From NCBI GenBank assembly GCA_013042765.1, contig JABDPP010000314.1:1-5880 (forward strand): DNA of 5,880 nt, read 5' to 3'. The notes beneath the pieces were generated by a model. It worked only from the letters and a program-made list of their open reading frames with translations. It made no database searches and was not told the origin of the DNA. Origin of the DNA: Litoreibacter sp. Its GTDB lineage: Bacteria; Pseudomonadota; Alphaproteobacteria; Rhodobacterales; Rhodobacteraceae. The translations under genes were made by a program, and so were the position numbers. This document shows positions 1-5,880 of this stretch, one piece after another. Each line of letters starts with the position of its first letter. Positions within the stretch are counted from its first letter, which is position 1.

Positions 1-162
1 GAGGAGCGGCAGCATCACGCCCAGCGCCTGGGCGGGCTCCAGACGCAGTGCAAGAATCGGCGTTGCGACAAAAGCAGCGCCACTGCCAAACCCGCCTTTT
101 GACATGCCGGCAATTAGAACCGCCGGAACCGCGAGCGCGAAAAACCAGAAATCAAGCTCCAT
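1..162 (-). CDS. TauE/SafE-family sulfite/anion exporter permease, N-terminal part (partial)
   Basis: This is the first 54 codons of a gene read leftward and cut by the window edge. The start ATG is the complement of 160-162. It is preceded by a strong Shine-Dalgarno GAGGAGGG (complement of 171-178), 8 nt from the start. The product begins MELDFWFFALAVPAVLIAG, a hydrophobic first membrane helix, then GMSKGGFGSGAAFVATPILA (about residues 19-38) and a second hydrophobic stretch near residues 46-54. A helix followed by a glycine-rich G-x-SKGGFG segment and a conserved P is typical of the N-terminus of TauE/SafE (DUF81) inner-membrane permeases, usually about 250 residues with 7-8 helices. Family members are linked to export of sulfite or organosulfonates, but substrates are mostly unproven and none can be assigned here. 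The gene is divergent from mdh, with a shared 166-nt upstream region. The family call is fairly secure; the function is not. Confidence 0.8.
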   Translation of the reverse strand, partial: MELDFWFFALAVPAVLIAGMSKGGFGSGAAFVATPILALRLEPAQALGVMLPLL

Positions 163-170
163 GGGCCGCA

Positions 171-178
171 CCCTCCTC
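171..178 (-). promoter_or_regulatory. Shine-Dalgarno of the TauE/SafE-family gene
   Basis: GAGGAGGG on the minus strand lies 8 nt before the ATG at 162. It is a near-perfect anti-16S match and fixes this start for the leftward permease gene. Confidence 0.75.
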
Positions 179-201
179 GAAAAATACTGCGTCCTCAATG
201 G

Positions 202-211
202 GTAATCACAA
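202..211. promoter_or_regulatory. GTAATCACAA half-site, related to the sucC-upstream palindromes
   Basis: GTAATCACAA differs at one base from GTGATCACAA at 1436-1445, upstream of sucC. On the minus strand it reads TTGTGATTAC, whose TTGTGA could also serve as a -35 element of the leftward permease gene, with TATTTT 19 bp further on. It may therefore be an operator half-site shared by TCA genes, a promoter element, or chance. Confidence 0.25.
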
Positions 212-230
212 TTCTCGCATGGGCTCACAG

Positions 231-258
231 CGCAGAGAAGCGATTTTCTGCGTCGCAG
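231..258. repeat. Inverted repeats in the permease-mdh intergenic region
   Basis: CGCAGA at 231-236 is the exact reverse complement of TCTGCG at 247-252, with a 10-nt loop. The overlapping CTGCG-T-CGCAG at 248-258 is an odd-centred palindrome. No T-run follows, so this is not an intrinsic terminator. It could be part of a regulator-binding region upstream of mdh, but short GC-rich inverted repeats are common by chance. Confidence 0.3.
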
Positions 259-271
259 CAGGCTTGCGTGA

Positions 272-1291
<1,020 letters not shown>

Positions 1292-1317
1292 TACAAGACC
1301 CGATTCTGAAAGATTGC

Positions 1318-1348
1318 AGGGCGCCCGATCTGGGCGCCCTTTTCATTT
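1318..1348 (+). terminator. Rho-independent terminator after mdh
   Basis: A perfect 9-bp GC-rich stem (AGGGCGCCC at 1318-1326 paired with GGGCGCCCT at 1332-1340) closes a 5-nt loop. It is followed by TTTCATTT, an interrupted T-run. It starts 26 nt after the mdh stop codon. It should end most mdh transcripts, separating mdh from sucC, although read-through is possible because the T-run is broken by CA. Confidence 0.85.
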
Positions 1349-1411
1349 CTCGGAGTCGAAGAACCCTCCGTGAAACCGCTATTTTCCCCAGAAATCATGC
1401 CTGTTTCTTCT

Positions 1412-1446
1412 TTTGTGATCACAGTATTTTGAGCCGTGATCACAAA
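1412..1446. promoter_or_regulatory. Twin palindromic operator upstream of sucC
   Basis: TTTGTGATCAC (1412-1422) and GTGATCACAAA (1436-1446) are perfect 11-bp inverted repeats separated by 13 bp. Each arm contains the self-palindromic octamer GTGATCAC, at 1415-1422 and 1436-1443, so the two octamers are exactly 21 bp apart. That is two helical turns, placing both on the same face of DNA. This looks like two dimer sites for one regulator. In Rhodobacter sphaeroides the GntR-family protein AkgR and the LacI-family protein CceR are known direct activators of TCA-cycle genes. A compact palindrome of this kind would suit a GntR-type protein, but assigning it to AkgR is inference. It is not a classical CRP site, because TGTGA and TCACA abut without the 6-bp spacer. 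Confidence 0.65.
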
Positions 1447-1456
1447 TCGAACTAAT
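1429..1456 (+). promoter_or_regulatory. Possible sigma-70-type promoter for sucCDA
   Basis: TTGAGC (1429-1434) could be a -35 and ACTAAT (1451-1456) a -10, with a 16-bp spacer; each matches the consensus at 4 of 6 positions. If real, the right-hand palindrome (1436-1446) lies in the spacer and the left one just upstream of the -35, leaving a leader of roughly 75 nt before sucC. The match is weak and other placements are possible. Confidence 0.3.
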
Positions 1457-1486
1457 TGCCCGTTCTCGCAAGAAATTACTTCCATG

Positions 1487-1504
1487 CGCACGAACGAACG
1501 TGCG
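1487..1504 (+). other. Small hairpin in the sucC leader
   Basis: CGCACG (1487-1492) pairs with CGTGCG (1499-1504) across a 6-nt loop, AACGAA. It ends 22 nt before the Shine-Dalgarno of sucC. It may affect leader stability or translation, or may have no role. No T-run follows and it does not resemble a riboswitch known to me. Confidence 0.3.
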
Positions 1505-1526
1505 AAGAAAGTGGCGTTAATTCGAC

Positions 1527-1532
1527 AGGAGA
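1527..1532 (+). promoter_or_regulatory. Shine-Dalgarno that sets the GTG start of sucC
   Basis: AGGAGA lies 5 nt before GTG 1538. It selects this start over the in-frame upstream ATG 1484 and GTG 1436, the latter of which falls inside the operator palindrome. Confidence 0.75.
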
Positions 1533-1537
1533 GTCTA

Positions 1538-2731
1538 GTGAATATACATGAATATCAGGCGAAGGCTCTTCTTCGCAGCTATGGCGCCCCGGTTTCTGAT
1601 GGTCGCGCCGTTCTTAAGGCCGAAGACGCAAAAACCGCAGCGGGCGAACTGGATGGACCGGTTTGGGTGGTGAAAGCCCAGATCCACGCAGGTGGCCGCG
1701 GCAAGGGCCACTTCCTCGAAGCTGACGCCGGTGAAAAGGGCGGTGTCCGCCTGACCAAATCCGTCGAGGAAGCCGCAGAAGAAGCCAAGCGCATGCTCGG
1801 CCGCACGCTGGTGACGCACCAGACCGGCCCCGCAGGCAAGCAGGTTGGCCGGATCTACATCGAGGATGGCGCCGGAATTGAAAGCGAACTTTACCTCGCG
1901 CTGCTCGTCGACCGTCAATCCAGCCGCGTGTCTTTCGTCTGCTCCACCGAGGGCGGCATGGACATCGAAGAGGTTGCGGCAGAGACACCTGACAAGATCC
2001 TGAGCTTTTCCGTCGATCCGGCCACCGGCTATCAGCCATTCCATGGCCGCCGGATCGCCTTCATGCTGGGGCTCGAAGGCAAGCAGATCAAGCAATGCGT
2101 CAGCCTGATGGGCACGCTCTACAAGCTGTTCATGGAAAAAGACTGCGAGATGCTGGAGATCAACCCGCTGATCGTGACGTCCGATGGCGAGCTGAAATGC
2201 CTCGACGCGAAGATGGGCTTCGACAGCAACGCCGTCTACCGGCATGCCGACATCGCCGCCCTGCGCGACGAGACCGAGGAAGACCCCAAGGAACTGGCGG
2301 CCTCCAAATACGACCTGAACTACATCGCGCTGGATGGTGAGATCGGGTGCATGGTGAACGGCGCGGGCCTCGCCATGGCGACGATGGACATCATCAAGCT
2401 CTACGGCGCCGAGCCTGCCAACTTCCTCGACGTGGGCGGCAGCGCCACGAAGGAAAAGGTGACCGAGGCGTTCAAGATCATCACCTCCGATGCGAAGGTC
2501 CAGGGTATCCTGGTCAACATCTTCGGTGGCATCATGCGCTGCGACGTGATCGCGGAAGGCGTGGTTGCAGCCGTCAAGGAAGTGGGCCTGAAGGTTCCGC
2601 TGGTGGTCCGCCTCGAGGGCACCAATGTCGAAGAAGGCAAGCGCATCATCAACGAAAGCGGCCTCGACGTGATCGCAGCCGATGATCTGAAAGACGGCGC
2701 CGAGAAAATCGTGAAGGCAGTGAAGGGTTGA
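1538..2731 (+). CDS. sucC: Succinyl-CoA synthetase (ADP- or GDP-forming) beta subunit
   Basis: This is the nucleotide-binding subunit of the cytoplasmic enzyme that converts succinyl-CoA, phosphate and ADP/GDP to succinate, CoA and ATP/GTP. It works as a complex with SucD, encoded next. The product is 397 residues. The GTG start is chosen because translation then begins (M)[11 protein letters not shown], the hallmark N-terminus of the family, with AGGAGA at proper spacing. The N-terminal ATP-grasp domain shows K46 and GRGKG (53-57). N209 (EINPL) and D223 (LDAKMGFD) correspond to the Mg-binding residues of the E. coli protein, shifted by 10. The shift is explained by an insertion of about ten residues after GRGKG (about 57-66), recalled as usual in alphaproteobacterial SucC. 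The C-terminal ligase domain carries [15 protein letters not shown] (327-341). The nucleotide preference, ATP or GTP, cannot be told by eye. The gene heads the sucCDA cluster. Confidence 0.97.
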   Translation: MNIHEYQAKALLRSYGAPVSDGRAVLKAEDAKTAAGELDGPVWVVKAQIHAGGRGKGHFLEADAGEKGGVRLTKSVEEAAEEAKRMLGRTLVTHQTGPAGKQVGRIYIEDGAGIESELYLALLVDRQSSRVSFVCSTEGGMDIEEVAAETPDKILSFSVDPATGYQPFHGRRIAFMLGLEGKQIKQCVSLMGTLYKLFMEKDCEMLEINPLIVTSDGELKCLDAKMGFDSNAVYRHADIAALRDETEEDPKELAASKYDLNYIALDGEIGCMVNGAGLAMATMDIIKLYGAEPANFLDVGGSATKEKVTEAFKIITSDAKVQGILVNIFGGIMRCDVIAEGVVAAVKEVGLKVPLVVRLEGTNVEEGKRIINESGLDVIAADDLKDGAEKIVKAVKG

Positions 2732-2735
2732 TCCA

Positions 2736-3617
2736 ATGGCAGTACTAATCGACGAAAATACAAAAGTGATCTGCCAGGGCTTCACCGGCTCGCAGGGCAC
2801 CTTCCACTCCGAACAGGCGATCGCCTATGGCACCAAGATGGTCGGCGGCGTGACACCCGGCAAGGGCGGTCAGACGCACCTTGATCTGCCGGTTTTCAAC
2901 TCCTGCCACGAGGCGGTTGAGCGCACTGGTGCGAATGCAACCGTGATCTACGTGCCGCCGCCCTTTGCTGCGGATTCGATCCTCGAGGCACTGGATGCCG
3001 AGATCCCGCTGATCTGCTGCATTACCGAGGGCATTCCGGTGCTCGACATGTTGCAGGTTAAACGTGCGCTGGAGGGATCCTCTTCGATCCTGATCGGACC
3101 GAACTGCCCCGGCATCATCACGCCCGACGCCTGCAAGATCGGCATCATGCCCGGTCACATCCACAAGCGCGGCTCGGTTGGCGTCGTCTCCCGCTCCGGC
3201 ACCCTGACCTACGAGGCGGTCAAGCAGACCTCCGACAGCGGTCTGGGCCAGTCCACAGCCGTTGGCATCGGCGGCGATCCGATCAAGGGCACCGAGCATA
3301 TCGATGTTCTTGAGCGGTTCCTTGCAGATGACGAGACCCAATCGATCATCATGATCGGTGAGATCGGTGGCTCTGCGGAGGAGGATGCAGCACAATTCCT
3401 CGCCGACGAGAAGAAAAAGGGCCGCTGGAAGCCGACTGCCGGCTTCATCGCAGGACGCACCGCACCTCCGGGCCGTCGCATGGGCCATGCCGGTGCGATC
3501 GTTGCCGGTGGCAAGGGCGGCGCGGAGGACAAGATCGAGGCGATGAAATCGGCTGGCATCGTGGTTGCCGAAAGCCCCGCCGGACTGGGCGAGGCTGTTC
3601 TGGAAGCCATCGGCTGA
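2736..3617 (+). CDS. sucD: Succinyl-CoA synthetase alpha subunit
   Basis: This is the CoA-binding, phosphohistidine-carrying subunit of succinyl-CoA synthetase, the partner of SucC. The 293-residue length is normal. The N-terminal CoA-binding Rossmann domain has [10 protein letters not shown] (15-24) and GGVTPGKGG (37-45). GPNCPG (121-126, with C124) and SRSGTLTYE follow. The active-site histidine that is transiently phosphorylated is H251 in [11 protein letters not shown], equivalent to H246 of the E. coli enzyme. ATG 2736 is preceded by AAGGG at 2723-2727, inside the end of sucC. Only 4 nt separate it from the sucC stop, so the two subunits are almost certainly co-transcribed and translationally coupled, which suits a 1:1 complex. 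No anomalies were seen. Confidence 0.97.
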   Translation: MAVLIDENTKVICQGFTGSQGTFHSEQAIAYGTKMVGGVTPGKGGQTHLDLPVFNSCHEAVERTGANATVIYVPPPFAADSILEALDAEIPLICCITEGIPVLDMLQVKRALEGSSSILIGPNCPGIITPDACKIGIMPGHIHKRGSVGVVSRSGTLTYEAVKQTSDSGLGQSTAVGIGGDPIKGTEHIDVLERFLADDETQSIIMIGEIGGSAEEDAAQFLADEKKKGRWKPTAGFIAGRTAPPGRRMGHAGAIVAGGKGGAEDKIEAMKSAGIVVAESPAGLGEAVLEAIG

Positions 3618-3630
3618 CAATGAGAAAACC

Positions 3631-3657
3631 GTGGGGCGGGTCCTGCATCCGCCTCAC
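3631..3657 (+). other. Stable hairpin after sucD (attenuator or mRNA-processing candidate)
   Basis: GTGGGGCGG (3631-3639) pairs with CCGCCTCAC (3649-3657) over nine positions, one of them a G-T wobble, closing a 9-nt loop. It begins 13 nt after the sucD stop. It is not followed by a T-run, so it is not a typical intrinsic terminator. It could protect the 3' end of a sucCD message or be a cleavage site that lets sucCD and sucA accumulate to different levels. Confidence 0.45.
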
Positions 3658-3673
3658 ATCACGAAGCATAACC

Positions 3674-3687
3674 GCAGCTTTCGCTGC
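3674..3687 (+). other. Second small hairpin in the sucD-sucA gap
   Basis: GCAGC (3674-3678) and GCTGC (3683-3687) form a perfect 5-bp stem with a TTTC tetraloop, 16 nt downstream of the first hairpin. An AACAC-CT-GTGTT dyad lies just beyond, around 3694-3705. No promoter could be recognised convincingly in this 126-nt gap. Confidence 0.3.
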
Positions 3688-3743
3688 ACCCGGAAACACC
3701 TGTGTTCGCACCCGATCGGATGATACGGCGATAGGAATGAACA

Positions 3744-5880
3744 ATGACTGACCAATCTCCCAACGACACCTTTCACGCATCCAGCTTTATGCAGGGCCAC
3801 AACGCCGCGTACCTGGAGCAGCTCTATGCCCGCTACGCCAATGATCCCAATGCCGTGGACGAGGGCTGGCGCGCCTTCTTCAAGGAGCTCGGCGACACCG
3901 AGATCGACGTTAAGCACGAGGCGACCGGACCGAGCTGGGCCCGCACCGACTGGCCGCCCCAGCCCAGCGATGAGCTGACCTCGGCCCTTGACGGGCAATG
4001 GGCGAAAGAGCCCGAAGCAGTGGCCGAAAAGATAACGGCCAAGGCGGAAGAGATTGGCGTCAAGGTCTCCGATCAGGCCGTCAAGCAGGCGGTGATGGAT
4101 TCCATCCGCGCGCTGATGCTGATCCGGGCCTACCGGATCCGCGGACATCTGGTTGCCGATCTCGATCCGCTGGGCATGCGCGACGAGACCCCGCATCCCG
4201 AGCTCGATCCGAAGAGCTACGGCTTCACCGAGGCCGATATGGATCGCCCCGTTTTCATCGACAATGTGCTGGGGCTGGAGACCGCCTCCATGCGCGAGAT
4301 CCTTGCGATCGTGAAGCGCACCTATTGCGGCACTTTTGCGCTGCAATACATGCATATCTCCGATCCCGAGCAGGCCAGCTGGCTGAAAGAACGGATCGAG
4401 GGGTTCGGCAAGGAAATCCAGTTCACCCGTGAAGGGCGGCGGGCGATCCTCAACAAGCTGGTCGAAGCCGAGGGGTTCGAAAAGTTCCTCCATGTCAAAT
4501 ACATGGGCACCAAACGCTTCGGCCTTGATGGCGGCGAGAGCCTTGTTCCCGCGATGGAGCAGATCATCAAGCGCGGCGGCAATCTGGGCGTCAAGGACAT
4601 CGTCATCGGCATGCCGCACCGTGGCCGTCTGAGCGTTTTGGCCAACGTGATGGCCAAACCCTACAAAGCCATCTTCAACGAATTTCAGGGCGGCAGCTTC
4701 AAACCCGAGGAAGTCGACGGCTCCGGCGACGTGAAATACCATCTCGGCGCGTCATCGGACCGCGAGTTCGACGGCAATATCGTCCACCTGTCGCTGACCG
4801 CGAACCCCTCCCACCTTGAGGCGGTAAACCCGGTGGTTCTGGGCAAGGCGCGCGCCAAACAGGACCAGAACAACGACGACGACCGTACGACGGTCCTGCC
4901 GATCCTGCTGCACGGTGATGCGGCCTTTGCGGGTCAGGGCGTGGTGGCCGAGGGCTTTGGCCTGTCGGGTCTGCGCGGGCACAAGACCGGCGGCACGATG
5001 CATATCGTGGTCAACAACCAGATCGGGTTTACCACGGCGCCGCATTTCTCGCGCAGTTCGCCCTATCCAACCGACATCGCGCTGATGGTCGAAGCACCCA
5101 TTTTCCACGTTAACGGCGACGATCCCGAGGCTGTGGTTCACGCTGCGAAAGTGGCCACGGAGTTCCGTCAGAAATTCCGCAAGGACGTGGTCATCGACAT
5201 TATCTGCTACCGCCGGTTTGGACATAACGAGGGCGACGAGCCCATGTTCACCAACCCGATCATGTACAAGACAATCAAGACCCACAAAACGACCCTGACG
5301 CTCTATACCGAGCGCCTCGTAAAGGACGGGCTGATCCCCGAGGGCGAGATCGAGGACATGAAGGCCGCGTTCCAGGCGTATCTGAACGAGGAGTTCGAAG
5401 CCGGTAAGAACTACAAGCCCAACAAGGCTGACTGGCTCGATGGCCGCTGGTCCCATCTCGACCGGATGAAGGAACAGAAATACCAACGTGGGAAAACCGC
5501 AATCCCGGTCAAGACGTTCAAGGAGATCGGCAAGGCGCTGACCCAGGCGCCGGAGGGCTTTGCGCTCCATAAGACCGTTGGACGCCTGCTGGAGACGAAG
5601 AAGAAGATGTTCCAGACAGGAGAAGGCTTCGACTGGGCCACGGCTGAGGCGCTCGCTTTCGGATCGCTGATGACAGAGGGCTTCCCGATCCGGCTCGCCG
5701 GTCAGGATTCCGCCCGTGGTACGTTCAGCCAGCGCCATTCCGCGCTGGTCAACCAGGATACCGAAGAGCGCTACTTCCCGCTCAACAACATCCGGGAAGG
5801 CCAAGCACACTATGAAGTGATCGACTCGATGCTGTCGGAATATGCCGTGCTCGGGTTCGAATACGGCTACTCCCTTGCGG
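3744..5880 (+). CDS. sucA: 2-oxoglutarate dehydrogenase E1 component (partial, 3' end beyond window)
   Basis: This is the thiamine-diphosphate-dependent E1 subunit of the 2-oxoglutarate dehydrogenase complex. It decarboxylates 2-oxoglutarate and passes the succinyl group to the lipoyl E2. The first 712 codons are present; the family is usually about 930-990 residues, so roughly a quarter is missing at the right edge, not by mutation. ATG 3744 has AGGA at 3733-3736, 7 nt upstream. The N-terminus (residues 13-46, SSFMQGHNAAYLEQLY through GWRAFF) is the conserved 2-oxoglutarate dehydrogenase N-terminal segment. Active-site landmarks are H292 (GMPHRGRL) and H333 (DVKYH), matching H260 and H298 of the E. 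coli enzyme, and NPSHLEAVNP (354-363). The ThDP/Mg motif spans GDAAFAGQG (391-399) to NNQIGF (424-429). FGHNEGDEP (492-500), AGQDSARGTFSQRHS (652-666) and E706 in GFEYGYS, the glutamate expected to contact the thiamine ring, follow. The frame is open throughout. The E2 and E3 genes are expected downstream. Confidence 0.97.
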   Translation, partial: MTDQSPNDTFHASSFMQGHNAAYLEQLYARYANDPNAVDEGWRAFFKELGDTEIDVKHEATGPSWARTDWPPQPSDELTSALDGQWAKEPEAVAEKITAKAEEIGVKVSDQAVKQAVMDSIRALMLIRAYRIRGHLVADLDPLGMRDETPHPELDPKSYGFTEADMDRPVFIDNVLGLETASMREILAIVKRTYCGTFALQYMHISDPEQASWLKERIEGFGKEIQFTREGRRAILNKLVEAEGFEKFLHVKYMGTKRFGLDGGESLVPAMEQIIKRGGNLGVKDIVIGMPHRGRLSVLANVMAKPYKAIFNEFQGGSFKPEEVDGSGDVKYHLGASSDREFDGNIVHLSLTANPSHLEAVNPVVLGKARAKQDQNNDDDRTTVLPILLHGDAAFAGQGVVAEGFGLSGLRGHKTGGTMHIVVNNQIGFTTAPHFSRSSPYPTDIALMVEAPIFHVNGDDPEAVVHAAKVATEFRQKFRKDVVIDIICYRRFGHNEGDEPMFTNPIMYKTIKTHKTTLTLYTERLVKDGLIPEGEIEDMKAAFQAYLNEEFEAGKNYKPNKADWLDGRWSHLDRMKEQKYQRGKTAIPVKTFKEIGKALTQAPEGFALHKTVGRLLETKKKMFQTGEGFDWATAEALAFGSLMTEGFPIRLAGQDSARGTFSQRHSALVNQDTEERYFPLNNIREGQAHYEVIDSMLSEYAVLGFEYGYSLA

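Noticed and set aside
212..219. TTCTCGCA octamer shared between the mdh and sucC upstream regions (212-219 and 1463-1470)
   Set aside because: An 8-base match between two intergenic regions of this size is expected by chance fairly often, and the spacing to the palindromes differs.
1414..1444. Classical CRP/FNR-type site upstream of sucC
   Set aside because: TGTGA and TCACA abut directly in the left palindrome instead of being separated by 6 bp, and the outer arms are too far apart. No TTGAT-N4-ATCAA FNR box is present.
1436..1537. 34-residue N-terminal extension of SucC from GTG 1436
   Set aside because: The GTG lies within the operator palindrome and has no Shine-Dalgarno. The family N-terminus begins at the GTG at 1538, which has AGGAGA at the right distance.
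1535..2800. Long minus-strand open frame (421 codons) opposite sucC
   Set aside because: It is a mirror of GC-biased codon use in sucC. The sense strand encodes a complete SucC with all motifs, and the antisense product is His/Ala/Asp-rich with no family resemblance.
2745..3620. Minus-strand open frame (291 codons) opposite nearly all of sucD
   Set aside because: This is an antisense shadow of an intact conserved gene. No separate promoter, Shine-Dalgarno or domain was seen.
3737..3751. Tiny out-of-frame ATG (ATGAACAATGACTGA) overlapping the sucA start
   Set aside because: It would encode only four residues, and the AGGA motif is spaced for ATG 3744. It is most likely coincidental rather than a regulatory micro-ORF.
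3654..5810. Two long minus-strand open frames (362 and 352 codons) opposite sucA
   Set aside because: The sense strand is an uninterrupted SucA reading frame with correctly placed active-site residues. The antisense frames are a by-product of codon bias.

Overview
The window is a stretch of core tricarboxylic-acid-cycle genes from an alphaproteobacterium. The order mdh-sucC-sucD-sucA, the 320-residue LDH-like malate dehydrogenase, the 397-residue SucC with a short insertion relative to E. coli, and the fairly GC-rich codon use all suggest Rhodobacterales (Rhodobacter/Roseobacter group). That placement is inference from gene order and protein features; no database search was run.

Layout. Positions 1-162 (minus strand) hold the first 54 codons of a TauE/SafE-family membrane permease that runs off the left edge. 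Positions 163-328 are a divergent intergenic region with several small palindromes. mdh follows at 329-1291 (plus) and ends at a clear rho-independent terminator (1318-1348). Positions 1349-1537 are an AT-richer region carrying a striking pair of identical GTGATCAC palindromes exactly 21 bp apart, followed by a leader and the GTG start of sucC (1538-2731). sucD (2736-3617) begins 4 nt after sucC. A 126-nt gap with two hairpins separates sucD from sucA, which starts at 3744 and is cut by the right edge after 712 codons.

How the genes work together. SucA is the E1 (decarboxylating) component of 2-oxoglutarate dehydrogenase, which makes succinyl-CoA. SucC and SucD form succinyl-CoA synthetase, which converts succinyl-CoA to succinate with substrate-level phosphorylation. 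Mdh oxidises malate to oxaloacetate. The E2 (odhB/sucB) and E3 (lpd) genes would be expected just beyond the right edge. The terminator after mdh and the operator-like palindromes before sucC suggest that mdh and sucCDA form separate transcription units, the second probably under a dedicated TCA-cycle regulator.

All enzymes look intact, with their key residues visible. I found no mobile element, CRISPR array, RNA gene or unfamiliar gene system. The only parts worth a second look are regulatory: the twin palindrome upstream of sucC, a related half-site upstream of mdh, overlapping palindromes close to the mdh start, and the sucD-sucA hairpins.
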